Both the position numbers and the translations under genes were made by a program. A DNA stretch of 64,000 nucleotides from Ixodes scapularis (lineage: Eukaryota; Arthropoda; Arachnida; Ixodida; Ixodidae). Each line of letters begins with the position of its first letter. Position 1 is the first letter of the stretch. The DNA lies in NCBI RefSeq assembly GCF_016920785.2, contig NW_024609839.1, positions 16,989,085 through 17,053,084 on the forward strand, given 5' to 3'. This document shows positions 9,554-21,957 of the stretch, piece by piece. The notes below the pieces were generated by a model. The model did no database searches. It was not told the origin of the DNA and was given only the letters and a program-made list of their open reading frames with translations.

Positions 9554-11354
9554 TTAAAGGGATACTGAAGCGAAACTTGAAATACACCTATTATGGTCAG
9601 AAATAGGTTCAATATCATCAATGATATTCATAAATCATAATCGCGCGTTTGTATTTTGAACGGATGGCTATATTTTTCACCCTGATGGGCCCGATTGGGC
9701 GCGCGCTCAAAAATCGGCCATCGGAGAGCGCGATGCGTCTTGGGATATTGGGCGCATTCGTGACGTCACTTGTGCCGGTCGGGAAAGGCTACGGCGTGAA
9801 TGTTGTGGTGACGAGCGTTGCCACTTGGTGGCGCGTCGACGATTTACGACCTGTGACAACGTGGCCGTTTGAGATGTGCAAGGGCTGCACGCACGCTGCA
9901 CCACGGGCACCACGGGACCACGGCAAGTCGGCAACCACGGCAGCACTGACAAAACCAGATCTGAGGCCGGATTCTCAAAGCGAATTCACGACGAAAAAAG
10001 TGCGTACGACAAATTTGAGAGAAAACCCGTGCTCTCGAAACGAAATTGTCGTAACCTTTGCGCAGGTTACGACAGAATCCTACGACAGCTCCGAAGCTGT
10101 CTTACGCACTTTTTACGATCAAATCAACAAGGCCGACAGCGTCGCTCAGTTACTTGGTATCGGCCACCAACGGACATTTATTTTTCTTCGTGCTCTTCTC
10201 GTGCGTCCCGACTTCAACCAGCAAGAATAAAGGAAGGAGTACTTAAAACAGACCACGACGATCAAGAACGCAGGATCCACAAACACACGAGAAGAGCTAC
10301 AACAGCCACGATTCTGCCGACCGAGCGAGCTCGGCAGAATATAGTAGGCCTAGCAGCAACATCGACTCGGCGCACCGTTGCTCCGGCGGTCCTTGGCCAA
10401 GACCGTCTGTCCATGACCGGCTGGCCTGCTGAATGGAATATGCCCGCGCGACGCTTGTGGACCCTTACCGGATGAGTAGTTTGATCCCTGAACTAAATTT
10501 CAGAGGTCAATATTTTCCCCTTGTCATCTCGATCTCCTTGTTTTCCGAGACAGCGGTGACGAACGCTGTCGTCGAAAAGGGACTCCCATTGATTCTATCT
10601 CCTTGTTTTGTGTGATATAGAGCTCAAATAAACGCCATACGGATTACCTTGGCAACTTGGTATGTACACTCTGTTATTAGTATGCCATTTTTATTCTGAC
10701 TCGACGCTACGTCAGTGTCGAGCTATAGCAGTTCGTGGGAGCTACGCGATGTCGGTCTAACCTTTCTTTGCCGAGTGTCATGTCAGTATCGAGTTGCAAT
10801 CGTAAAAGATCGGTCCAGAAGCGCTTACCGAAACGCGGTCTAATAGAGCGAATCCAGCACTTCGATCAAACGCGCGTGTCCGCTCCGAGTGTGAACAGGT
10901 ATTTGGCATTTGCGTGGCTCTTGCTGACACCCTCGTAGTTTAAACATATCCTTTTTAACGTCGGCTTGCAGTTCGCGACTCGCAGCAACTAATACCGGCC
11001 GTGCCAGAAGCATGCTCGGGCCGTGTCGTGCAAAGAGCCGCAACGAGAACGAGCTCGCTGTGGCCAACTACGCTTTGGCTTTCTCCGCCAAGGCTTTGCA
11101 AACGCGTTCAGGCCTAGGCGAATTCTGCCGGCACGCCGTATTGTCGCAGAACGGCGCTGCTATTTTGGCACAAGTGATGTCACGAGGACTTCCCCCCATC
11201 CACCAGATGAGAATTTGAAATCGTTTAATTATGTTTAAAATTAGTTCTCCTGTGTTTTACAGCGCAATATTTATATTTCCGAGGTGGTGCCTGTCCCTAG
11301 CCCATATTTATGCAACAAGATCGGCGCTAAAATTTCGTTTCACTACCCCTTTAA
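9554..11354. mobile_element. TTAA-flanked non-autonomous DNA element, 1.8 kb
   Basis: The left end TTAAAGGGATACTGAAGCGA and the right end CGTTTCACTACCCCTTTAA are inverted repeats with TTAA at each tip, the target used by piggyBac-type elements. Internal inverted repeats are present: 10047-10057 with 10064-10074 (perfect 11 bp) and 10311-10320 with 10331-10340 (perfect 10 bp). Open frames of up to about 200 codons run through the GC-rich middle in overlapping frames, but none shows a transposase signature. Confidence 0.65.
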
Positions 11355-12311
11355 AGCCGAAAAAGCATTTTATGATATAATACAGTATTGACGAAGTGCT
11401 TTGTAATTGTATTTCGATATATTTCTGAATGTATTGTGCCCCTTTCTCTCACACCTCGAAGCTTTTGCCTCTTTCCCCGGGTGGAGCCGTAAAACAATAT
11501 AGGGTAATTAAGCTAAGTTTCTGCTTCTGGATAATGTTTCTTGTAATATAGCGCTCACGCATGCCTGTAACGTCAAAACAGTAAAATGCGCTAATTCATA
11601 TCTCAAAAGATCGCTACATTAACTCGCGTTACTTTTTAATATTATCACTAGTGGCAACATCTTCGTTTTTGTTTCCAAATAACGAGAAAAGTATTTCCTT
11701 ACTTTTTTCCACTAATCCCTACAAGGTGTACACACAAGAGGTACAATGAGTGGCACAGTTGCACGAGCACGACACCGACGCGCTTTTTTTATAACTTAGG
11801 TCATACGGTGATGTCCAGACTTACATTCTACCTTTGAACTAGCGTCCAGCAGAATGTGTGCCATAAGACGACCATGGCCAACCAGGATTCTCTAAAACGG
11901 GCCATTAAGCACTCAAAAAAAGCAAAAGGCCCGCCGCAGAACAAGGGTCACTAATGTGGTAATAACCAGAAGGATTTGTGTAATTTCGCGACACCATCTT
12001 TCACCAGAGAAGACTAAAGCCGTGATCATAATACTAATGGATTAAAGAAGACAACCTTCAGCAGCTGTCTGTGGGGTGTTTCTTGTTTTTACGACAGTCC
12101 TGCCACATGGCCAAACAAAAACTGAGTGCAGAAATGCTCGAATCATGCGTGTCTTTCAATGCAATGATGTCTTTGAATGCAAACATGATGCAATTAATTC
12201 ACCTTTGCATTAATTGCATCTTAATCATAACCTTAAAACTGCAGGCCGTTCACCGTTTGGTGTTAGACTGGTGACAGCTGATAAAAGCCGTTTGTTCTAC
12301 TTACATCTAAA
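11355..12311. other. No gene or repeat recognised
   Basis: AT-rich sequence with only short frames and no TIRs or motifs I can support. Confidence 0.4.
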
Positions 12312-12385
12312 CCCTGATTAGCTCAGTTGGTACAGCGCTCCACTAAAAATGGAGAGGTCCCGGGTTCGAAGCTTGAACCAGGCGG
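12312..12385 (+). pseudogene. tRNA pseudogene, anticodon AAA (Phe-like)
   Basis: A textbook A box, TTAGCTCAGTTGG, is followed by an intact anticodon arm: stem CTCCA/TGGAG closing the loop CTAAAAA, which places AAA as anticodon. GGTCCCGGGTTCGAA supplies the variable region and B-box start. The T arm then fails (CCGGG faces CTTGA), the D stem has one mismatch and the acceptor pairs poorly (CCCTGAT with ACCAGGC). A T7 run just downstream (from about 12387) would serve as a Pol III terminator. Best read as a dead tRNA or the head of a tRNA-derived SINE. Confidence 0.65.
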
Positions 12386-12953
12386 ATTTTTTTCGGTCGC
12401 GCAACAATCACCTAGATGTGTTTGAAGATTTTATGTTTGGCCTTTATCCCCATTACCTCCCTCCTCCAGGGAATATTATCGTCATTTTTGTTCAGTCGCT
12501 TCCACATTTGCCATTATTTGAACCGTAATCCTGATTCGAGCATGCGTGAGACGTGCCCGCAGACCATTCTCGCATTATGTCTGCGGCGAGCTTCATGTCT
12601 TATCTACGATGCACCAGTAGTCTGAGCTCGACTTGAAGGCCGACCTCCAGACACGAAATTCTGCTGGGCAGAAGCTTCTCCTCACCCTGAGAGAGGATGA
12701 AACAGGCAACAATGGACAGGGTGGAACGGGAGAGGAGGAAGCGTTGTGGAAAGTGAAAGCCCGAACTGGTTGTCGGATTTGGACGAGATTATCTTTCGCA
12801 GGATTTGTCAGGCGATGCCTAGAGTCTTCTCCTTCAGTTCACAAATGTCTTTGCTCGGGATATGTAAGCAATAAGAAGTGTCAGGAGCTTCGTATCAATT
12901 ACATGTATGCGGGGCTTCGGGGAATAAAATTAGACCGCGTTTTTCTCACCGCA
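12386..12953. other. No gene recognised
   Basis: A 123-codon plus-strand frame starts at 12633 but runs into the foldback element downstream and has no family features. Confidence 0.4.
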
Positions 12954-13127
12954 ACAATAGGCAGTTTTAAGAACCGTTTTTGCACATCCAATGCGGTACG
13001 ATAGGCCCTCTTGTGCGAACTGCGCATGCGCTACTGCGGAAGACTCCCACAAGCGCAGTTGGTACCGGACGGCCCATCGTGCCATATAGGATGTGCAAAA
13101 AGCGGTTCCCTGAAATTCCCTATTGTA
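12954..13127. mobile_element. Foldback MITE
   Basis: The left arm ACAATAGGCAGTTTTAAG, GAACCGTTTTTGCACATC is mirrored by GATGTGCAAAAAGCGGTTC and CCCTATTGTA. Complementarity continues inward (CGGTACGATAGGCC against GGCCCATCGTGCC). The whole unit is about 174 bp and non-coding. Confidence 0.7.
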
Positions 13128-14217
13128 TCCCTTACGTATCGCCGAATTCGCAGTCTCCGTCAGTATGAGCGCTAGCGGTTGGAACTAGATGCCTATATTT
13201 CGGAACTTACTATCATTTTATTATGAAGGTATAACTGATTTATTAAAAGCATTATTAAGAAGAGATGCTATGTATCTTAATGTATACGTAGGCGCCATTG
13301 GCAGCGATTTTCTCGGGGCAATTTTTGAAAATTGTTTATAAGTTCTGAGTCAATCGCGGTGGGTTCTGAAAGGTATCCTAGCGGCTAGCACTACCAGAGC
13401 AAACTGAGAGTTTGGTAATACTTTACAAATTTTCGCTGTAGAAAATTCCCCGCAGAGAAACTTTGTTAACTTTGGTTCCCCGCAGGAAACCAAAGTTAAC
13501 AACGGAAAACTCGTCAAGAAATATTGTACAAACGAGTCTATTTACTCGTAGGAGCACGAGACACTGCTCAAAGATAGAAAACTACGAAAAAAAGAAATCA
13601 TACGCCAAAAAAAAAAAAAAAAAACACTGTCACAGCTGGCCTCGACATGACAGCAGTCACAGACGTAAATACTCGCAGTAGCCGGAAAGTCTCGTGACAC
13701 GTCGGCCGACACCACCACCTAGAATAACCAGAGCCCGAGCAGCGGAAGTCCGACGTTAAGAAACGCTGACGGGCACGAATGTTCTGTCAGCGTTCGTATT
13801 CGCCTCACATTCTATCGACGCGTCGAAGGACGTCTCGGCGCCGCGCTGGGGTCCAATACACCCTTTTTCGAAAACCTGTCGAGCGACATTGGCGGTCGCC
13901 ATTTTCTTAGACACGAAGCGCCGTGGTTGGATCCGAGTCGTTGTCGAACGCCGACGCAATGCTCGTCCTTGATTGGACCTTAGCCGAGTTCGCGTGGAAC
14001 GCTGACGGAGCCATTGGGTCCGACACGTGATCCGAGTGCGTGCCCCAAAAATAGCCAACTCGGATAATTGACGCAGCATCCACAAGATGGCGCGCAGGCT
14101 TAAAAAGAAAACGGTATATTGCTCATTTTTACGTTATCCGAGTATGATGGGCATTACGTGGAGGCCGTTAGCAGGCTTTGATTAATCTGTTGTCACAGAC
14201 AGTTTTTTTTTTTGTCT
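13128..14217. other. No gene recognised; one perfect 13-bp hairpin
   Basis: GTTAACTTTGGTT (13465-13477) and AACCAAAGTTAAC (13488-13500) form a perfect stem with a 10-nt loop. A 109-codon minus-strand frame (13756-14085) is arginine/threonine-rich and unassigned. Confidence 0.45.
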
Positions 14218-14310
14218 CAAAGCCGTGAACATTTTATTATCGCTCCGCAGCCAATGAGATTGCAACATTTGCCGATAAGAACGCCGAAGAACCAATCGCG
14301 AAGCAAGAGG
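14218..14310 (+). repeat. Dispersed repeat R1, copy 1
   Basis: CATTTTATTATCGCTC, GCAGCCAATGAGATTG, GCCGATAAGAACGCC and GAAGAACCAATCG recur at 24848-24937 (minus) and, more loosely, at 29228-29310 (plus). Confidence 0.6.
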
Positions 14311-15668
14311 AGTGAACATAGTAAGCGACACCCTCCGTTTCTTAAGATCTCAGTGTCTCTAGGTGACATTAGTCTGCTGCAGTCCCAAAGTGCCGCGTCA
14401 CACAAAGGGCTGTGGAGATTTAAACAATACAAAGCGAAAGCAACGGCAGCGAACTGTTTCGTCAAAAGACAGTCGCTGCTTTTACACCCGAGGGCTTTAG
14501 TTGTGCGGGGTAAATCGGCCTAGCACTCGAAGCTCGTAAAATCCAAAGCGGGTCGTTGTGCAACATCAAACTGCCGATGCAAGTTGTAGAAAGGGCCGGG
14601 CGTGTCCTTGCTGCGCTCTATCTCGTGATAACAACAGCAACAACAAAAAAGTGTACGAGGGTGATGTGCGAGGGATTAGACTCTCCTCAGCCAAACACCT
14701 GGTCGATTGCATCGGCTGTTCGAACGAGTACTGGGAGAAAAAGGGTGAGAAAGAACGAGAGAATGAAGTCCCGTGGGATACATTGACTCGCAAGCTCCAA
14801 AAATAACGGTTTTACTTTTTTATTGTTGTTGTCTATCTGTAGCAGACAAGCGGTGAGGTTTTGTTTTCTTTTATATTTTCTCTTTTTTTTTCAGATTGTT
14901 TGCTTATAGGTGTACAATGACAGAAAAGTAGGAGGCGAAATAAAATGCTGTAAAAGAGAAGGTGGAGTTGCCTCATCGTCGTCGGACGGGGACAAATTCT
15001 CGATGTCGAAATCTGAAGATCGAACGTACCTGAAAGTCTCTCGAAACAATTCCCTGCGCGGTGCTATTTTCGTTGTCATTAAAGCGAGGTTATAGCAAGG
15101 TAACTTCATGATGTCGTTATATGATTTGTGTGGAAAAAACGCTTGAAAAAAAAAGATCAGCTGTTTCTTTTCTTTTTTTTTTGGGGGGGGGGGGGGAGGG
15201 TTGACAATTTTGTACTGAACATTTTAGTGTAGAACATGTAATGGTTGAAGTTGCCCACAATTATAGGGGGACAAAAAAGAAAAACCGTTTTCTGTTCTTG
15301 TTTCTTTGTGCGGAACGTTAACCACGTTTAGTCTGTACCAACTCGCTTAACTAACTACCTTACTACAATACCTTAGTGTCGTCGCATATCCCTGGTGTGA
15401 CATAGGCGTAAGAAACTTTTATTCGACGTTTACGTGTATAAATACAAAATTATAAAAATCGTGGACGTTGTGTTTGTCTTAAGCAACAAGAAATGTAATA
15501 GAGTAATAGCTACACGGGCTGAACGCGTTTGTCTTACCTGCGTAAAAAACTCAAAGTAAATTGATAAAATAAAGCGCGAGTAGATAAACTTGCAAAATTT
15601 TAGAAGACCGATCTCACGGCCTGTTTCAATATGCCACCGCTGCCGCCATCCATCTTGGAATTTGTATA
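14311..15668. other. No gene recognised; G-tract
   Basis: Contains overlapping frames of about 60-80 codons with no signature, T-rich tracts at 14880-14895 and 15160-15180, and a G run at about 15182-15197. Confidence 0.4.
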
Positions 15669-15900
15669 TTATTTCTGCACGCTCGATAACCCCGCAGTGG
15701 CTCTGCACGAGCCGAGTATCAGAATCAGAATCAAAATCAGTACGCGAGGAGGAGGAGGAGGAGAAATAAACTTTATTATCCCCGTATACTGGTCTCTGGG
15801 TGGTTCCCTTAGTTTAGGGCCCCAACGCTGTCGGCTGTCAGCTGTCTCGTAAAATTGCACCTGCCTTCTATCAAATGCAGTTATGGCGGCGTCACGCATA
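15669..15900 (-). mobile_element. Possible 3' end of a non-LTR retrotransposon
   Basis: On the minus strand an open frame (QRWGPKLREPPRDQYTG...) is followed by AATAAAGTTTATTTC and a (TCC)n microsatellite (plus-strand GAGGAGGAGGAGG at about 15748-15763). A short C-terminal frame, a polyadenylation-like AATAAA and a microsatellite tail is the layout of many LINE 3' ends. No RT motif is present. Confidence 0.3.
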
Positions 15901-17055
15901 TGTAGAATGTTCAGTGAGATTGGTATATTGTTCTAGATTTAAGCTTTTGATAATTCACTGCCGCAGAAGCCAACACCAGCATCCCATATAATTCTACTCG
16001 CAGAATGTTTCATGGCGCCTGGATAGTTGAGCAACAGGTATATTGAGCTATCAATATCCGTAAACGAGCACGTAAAGAGGCGCACCCTTGACGAAAACCT
16101 GCCAATGTTACTTGTTCATGCTTATTGTCTTTTCTTCAGTCTACGTTAATGCGCCTACACGCAAAAAGAGGCTAGCAGTATTTACCAGGTTAAAGCTAGT
16201 AACTGCTTGTCACATATGTTACTACGTACCCAGTTACCGTAAGCAGTAACAGACAAGCTAGTAACGATTACTAGGTAAAGAAGCTAGTAACGGTTACTAA
16301 TCAACCTAGTATATTTCACTACATTTCGCTAGTAACTGGCACTAACTCTCACAAGCTCTAGTAACCGCTACTATGTGCCAGATGCCCGTCGTAGGTTTGG
16401 CACATAAAACCCCCAAATGTTTTTAGTAAACCGCTACCTCAGCCCAGGTGGCGATAGTGAACGTCAGATTCAAAACTGGCAAAACAAGTCTTATCTTTTG
16501 AATAATTTTTTTCACTCTGCTTACATACACATTTACACACGTATTTTGCATTTAACAAAGCTAAGTAATTAAAACACAGATGAGACACACGCACAGCACG
16601 CACGCTACTGCACGCCCAATCGATGCAGCCAATGGCTGCCCATTCGGCTAGTATTCTGATAGTTTAAAAAGAAAAGTCTCAATACAGTGACACTGCCTAT
16701 CATAGTGAGGCTAGAAACGTCTAGTTTAATTCGCGTCTGTATAACGCCGGAGACGTTACTTCTGGCGTATTCAAAAACACATCATCGATCATATGCCAAT
16801 TGTTTGTCTCACATCCATCCTTTGTGAATTGCACGCATGTGAATCCCAAGTTTACATTTATCTAAAAATAAATGACGAATAACTGCAATATTTTCGTGTC
16901 ATGGTTGATCACAAAGACTGGGACAGTGTCTTCGGGGAAATAATAACAATAATAATAATAATCCCAACATCGCGTAGGCTCGTTTTTTTAAAGAAATATG
17001 GGCTTTGTTACGACGATGCTTCCCCACTCAAACAAGGGAATATGAGTAAAAATAA

Positions 17056-17489
17056 TTAAAACCATGGATCACTGAAAGCTTACAGAAACGAATGAAAAAA
17101 AGTATCATAACTCCATCAAGTCTCGAGACCAAAGCCTTTTAATAAAATTTAAGAAAAAAACAAGGACCAATTAAACTCCGATCTTAAGAACGCTGAGCTG
17201 ACTATTATAAAACATTTTTTTTTTTAGATTTTACGACGAGCCACGAAAGATATGGGAAACTGTAAAGGCAATCACTGGCAGAAAACGAAGCTTCCAAATA
17301 ACGCAAAGTGTAACTCTTGACGATAGGAGCGTGAGTGGCTAGAAAATCTAGAATTTAAATAATATGCATTTCATAGAAGTTGGTACACATTTAACAGTAT
17401 TACGCCACAAACACTACAAAACAGTATTACGACACAAACGCGATAGCCTAATTTCCAAACACGGTAATGCTGCTACCGACATGACAATG

Positions 17490-17525
<36 letters not shown>

Positions 17526-18600
17526 CATATACATATTTATACTAATAAAAAAAAATTTAAAAACTGTTGCCGCTGGCACTGGTCATTTCAAACCAGTTCC
17601 CATAAAATATGTCTTGAAACATACATGCCATCCTCTGAGGTATACCATGAATCCTACATTATAAACAGGAATATTTCCTTACGACTTTAAATTCCCCAAG
17701 TCACTCCAGTATATAAAGAAAGAGGGTTACAGGTATTACAGAACTATAGGTACCGATCGTGGTTATGATCATATTGAAAAAAATATATATATTCGAAGCG
17801 GTTATCTATACCAGAATAGATGAATTTAGTAAAAATAGAATGTACTAAATAAATGCTAGTATGGCTTCCAAGAATTCAGATCTGCTGAGTAGGCGCTCGT
17901 TGAGGTAAAAAAATAAGATAATAAAAACTTTGTAAAAAAGCTATACACTCTAGGGTTCATTCTTAAACGTTAGGAAAGCCTTTGACGCAATACAACATGA
18001 TATACTATTTATGAAACTAACTGTAGGCCATACGTGGTGTTGCCTCGTCTTTAATATGAAACTGCATTCAAAATCATTTGCACCATGCTAACATTAATAA
18101 CATTCTTTTGCGCGCACTCGAAGTTAAGTGTTCCTTAGAGGTCCATTTTAGGCTCCTTGATATTTATTTTTTACATAAATGATATGCCAACTATTATCGG
18201 ATCACCGGACCTTGTCATTGTGCGCGGATGACAGTAAAGCATTTTATTGTTCTACTTTGAAAGAAAGCTTGGAATATTTGACCAATACCTATCTCCCTAA
18301 TCTCGAAGTGCGGCTTGAAATGAATAAATAAGATTTAAACATTAAGAAAGCAAAGTATTTCGTTTTTGGAGCTGCGAAATAATGCAACAACTCTCAGATT
18401 ACAGTATGTTCAAGAAACAATGTTATAGATGAGGTTAAAAAACAAAAATGTCTTCGGGTATGTTTTAATCGAGAGCTTAATGGGAATACTCACATAAACA
18501 AGCAGCACTAAATTATCGCCAAGCCGTTGGATGCATATACAAAATACGAAACCCTATATCTATATTGCCAAAAAAATATTAACCTCCCCCCACGCCTTTA
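17056..18600 (+). pseudogene. Decayed non-LTR retrotransposon RT
   Basis: In scattered plus-strand frames: PWITESLQKRMKK (about 17060-17100), DEPRKIWETVKAITGRKRSF (about 17235-17295), both typical of the region between endonuclease and RT. FPKSLQYIKKEG with YYRTIG (about 17692-17745) is the start of RT. RKAFDAIQHDILF (about 17970-18015), EGSILGSLIFIFYINDMP (about 18135-18190) and ADDSKAFYCSTLKE (about 18225-18265) cover RT motifs A, B and the catalytic box. KYFVFGAAK follows. Stop codons and frame changes occur throughout and a (TA)n repeat sits inside. Clade is uncertain (jockey/CR1-like group). Confidence 0.7.
17491..17523. repeat. (TA)n microsatellite
   Basis: Uninterrupted TA dinucleotides followed by ATACATACATATACATAT. 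Confidence 0.9.
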
Positions 18601-19033
18601 GTCTTTGCCCACCTACGGTCAATCGGGGAACAAGTAACAAAAAGAAAGTAAGGAAGTCGATAGGCCAGTGATCACCTCAAACGTGAACGATGTTACAAGT
18701 ATGACGCATCGTTCGCACTAATATTGTTGATAAACATTACAAGGAATGCCCATTTTACTTAGAAGTAATAGTACACACAGTAATTACATGCGACGGTCTA
18801 TAAAAAAGCGTCCCAATAAGTTCCCAGCAGCCATGTTCCCGTTTCCCTGTATAGCAGCTCCAATTGTACGCTTAGTGCGTTTCATCTAGGAAATAGCTGA
18901 TAGAAATATAGTAACTGCTGCACTTACTACCCTTCACTACCTATGGCACGTTCGAAGAAGTAAATAGTTATTAAAGAGGTAGTAACTGCTGCAGTTACTA
19001 ACTTTTTAGCGGCTTTTTTTTTTCAAGGGTGTA

Positions 19034-20583
19034 TTGCAAAATACCCCAATGAGCAAGGAGAACGCTGGGAATGTGGGTATATACGCCGCACGCAATCGCC
19101 TTTTTTAAACGAGAGATTCGAAATAAATAACGAAAATATGGCATTCCCGAACGTGCGTACAATCTGCCATACTTTTTTAGGCTTTCACTTTAGAGCAGTT
19201 TCTGCTGCACACACTATCATGTGCAATGCTTGTACCTTCATCCGTGGCGTGCTTCTTGGTGTTTGGGGGATTTAGTAAAAGTCCTATCCAGAAGCACGAG
19301 ACGGGGCTCACCGGGCTGCGACCTCCGTTTTTTGCACCTAAATTCGCCTAGTCTTATTGGTAATGCATATTAGATTGCTTAAATTAGAAGGCAAAGGCGT
19401 ACACCCGTGAACTATATGAAGGTGAACAGCCCTCTTCATGTTTTTGACGATCCTGCAAGTTTTGGACCAAGTTCTGTTCCAAAAGTGGGCTGGAACACGA
19501 AGTTTAGACCCCAAGCCACGTATCATTTGAGACGCTGAGAGTCAATAGGAAGCCGCAGAACAGGCAAGAAACCAAATAAGGTGTTTACCTTCATATTGCC
19601 GGCGGGAGTACATTTTTAACACCGTAAGAAATCGACGATTAGAAGAACGAAAAGGAACAGATCGACTTAAGTATTCGTTGGTATAAACACGCTCGGGTTA
19701 CATTGGGTGGCTAGTGTTTCTTAGTCTGAAAAATGAACCGGAAAATTCAGTCTGCACATTGAAAGCCTAATGTTTAATTGAATGTGCATTTACGTGGTGC
19801 ACTTTATGGTGTAGTTCAATTTACAGAAAAAAAAAACTAAAACCACCATACGCGCTTAAAAAAACACTGAACTGAAAATAATTTGTCTTTTTTTACATGT
19901 ATTAGATCTGACATATGTTTAAAAAAACATATATCAGGGAAAATATTTTTGGAGCATTATTCACACCGCTGGACGAAACGTAGTCGAAGAAGGTTGAGGT
20001 CGCAGCCCGCTATGTCCCGCCCAGGGATTACACCGTGCTAACATCTCTCATAGGTTGAAGAGATGATTTACGTCTAAAACGTTGGTTGTAAAATTGGATA
20101 TTCTGCCGTAATAGTACTTTGCATCCAGAATATTTGCATGTGTGAAAAATAAATAACCTAGATAAAGGCAGTATTGTTTTCAAAAGTATTCTCACATTGC
20201 TTCTTTCGCTTTTGTTAGAAACGATCAGAAACATGGCTCTTGGAGTCTACAGGGAGCTCAACAACGTACACTCGTGGAGCTCGTTTTGTTTTATGACTGC
20301 AAGTTGTTTTGAGTTAAAGTGAGTGTTTAGAAAAACATTTCCTCAACCGATACAGTTTGCAGCAAAGAACTGCCACAAGTCCTTCGGAAGCGCAGTGCGG
20401 GTGCTCGTTTTCGTTGCGGCACTGTCATAAGCCCAGCGTCCCGCGTCAACTATTTTGCTCGAGCTGACTTAATTTCTTCGTTTGCGCGTGTTGATGCCCA
20501 ATAAATGTGTCGGGTCCCGTAAAAGCGGCCCCTCTACTTTCCTCAAACTGCTTTGTGTGTGTGTTCATATAGCCGGCAGTTAG
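19034..20583. other. No gene recognised
   Basis: AT-rich sequence with short frames only and no TIRs, tails or motifs. Confidence 0.4.
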
Positions 20584-20689
20584 TCTGCCTCAGTGGGCGT
20601 CTGGTGTCTCAGTTGTAGATGAGCAATTTAGCCAGTGCGGTACAACCGCTAAACTGGGGTCTTTAACGTGCACCACGCAGTAGTGATAC
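20584..20689 (-). mobile_element. SINE body fragment
   Basis: Shares GTAGATGAG, CCAGTGCGGTACAACCGCTAA, CTGGGGTCTTTAACGTGCA (each near-identical) and CACGCAGTAGTGATAC with the SINE at 32558-32809. Homology ends at the last of these words, so the tRNA-related head is missing. Confidence 0.65.
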
Positions 20690-21388
20690 TTTGTGAATTG
20701 GGCAATTGTCGTGATCGCAATCATGGTTTCTGTATCCGAAAAGGTAGCTACACAAGTAAAAATTTGCCTGCCAATTGTCTGGAGGCCATCGGACGTTCGA
20801 CTCGCATCAAGTTTTACCAGTTATATTCCCTAACTTCGCTTGAAAATGCAAGTCATCCTCAAGTGTTGCAGTGCACCTGACTCACTGAAGCGAATATATT
20901 TAGGTCGCAATTTAATTGTGCGTCATGACGCTCACTCACCTTGCACGTTGATGTCAAGTACAACAATAAGAAGAGAAAAGCTGGAAGAACTGAATATTTA
21001 TTTTGGTGATTTTTTTTTAGACCTCTCGGTCGCTTTTGCCGCACATCGACAGACGCTCACGGACGCTTGTGTTCGACAGTGGCTGGTGCCTAATAGAACG
21101 CTAGAGCGCCGCTTTCACTGCCGCTTCTTGCGAGTGTTTCGGAAGTTTTTAGACGGAGGCGGAATGGCAGACGGACGAAGGCGTAAACGAACGCCGAAGC
21201 GCAGCTTTCATGTCCGCATTTTATAGCCTCGTTCCACTAGAGGACCAACACCGATTCTGGTCTGGTAACAAGGTACAGTTGTGTGTCGTTGACACTGTCC
21301 CACTGCAGTGACAAACATGACCGACCAACGCCGACAAACGATCGACGACAGAGAGTCCTCACAAACTGACTCACATTCCACATGTAGC
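20690..21388. other. No gene recognised
   Basis: A 128-codon plus-strand frame (20840-21226) has no signature. No element boundaries seen. Confidence 0.4.
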
Positions 21389-21957
21389 GGGGTACTCCGG
21401 CGATTTCTTCATGGTCCCCGATTTGCTTGAAATTTTGCTAAACTCGCCAAACAACATCAGAAAAATACCATCCCAAATATTAGGTCTAAACATTTTTTTT
21501 TCACGAACTTATTGAATTTAGAATTTTGGTCCTCACCGTGTTTTTCAAACTGTAAGTCTCTACTGGCAACAACGAAAAAGTGACGTCACTGGAAGTGCAA
21601 GGGTTCACTCTTTGGACTGTAGAATTTGTTCCCAACCGATTCGAAGCAGTTTAATGGTGTCAAATGAATGCTTTGGGAAGCCTGCACCAGTCCCCGCACT
21701 CCAGCACGGAACAAATGATCAGCATATTCTATTTTTTAGACTGCTCGCTCGACTGGCAAGCCTGCCTGCCACTGACGTCACGGCACTGAAAAGTGCGGGT
21801 ATATTTGAATGTTGGTTTTTGCATCATTTTCATTTGCCGATTTCGCAATAACTATTATGAATTTCGCGATACTAAATAGCATACCGGAAAGGGTAAAGGC
21901 CGGGAAGTCATAAAATATAGTCAGTTGAGGTAGCTCAAAAAATCGCCGGAGTACCCC
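21389..21957. mobile_element. MITE with GGGGTACTCCGGCGATTT ends
   Basis: GGGGTACTCCGGCGATTT at 21389-21406 is perfectly inverted at 21940-21957. Internal sequence matches, in reverse orientation, the element at 40982-41540: TGAATGTTGGTTTTTGCATC and a TGACGTCA word correspond. No coding capacity. Confidence 0.75.

Larger units (their letters stand above)
16156..19033. mobile_element. AGTAAC-bordered element with TA ends, 2.9 kb
   Basis: The left tip TACACGCAAAAAGAGGCTAG and the reversed right tip TACACCCTTGAAAAAAAAA are weakly similar and start with TA. Both subterminal regions hold many AGTAAC/GTTACT words (16185-16375 and 18900-19010), for example AGTAACTGCTGCAGTTACT. The AGTAAC arrays make a single element likely; the TIR match alone is weak. 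It encloses a LINE relic. Confidence 0.4.

Noticed and set aside
9649..10475. Two overlapping frames of about 195 codons as a possible transposase
   Set aside because: No catalytic or DNA-binding motifs of piggyBac or other families; both overlap in different phases within the GC-rich interior of a TTAA element.
13756..14085. 109-codon Arg/Thr-rich minus-strand frame
   Set aside because: No motif and no relation to neighbours; composition effect of CpG-rich sequence.
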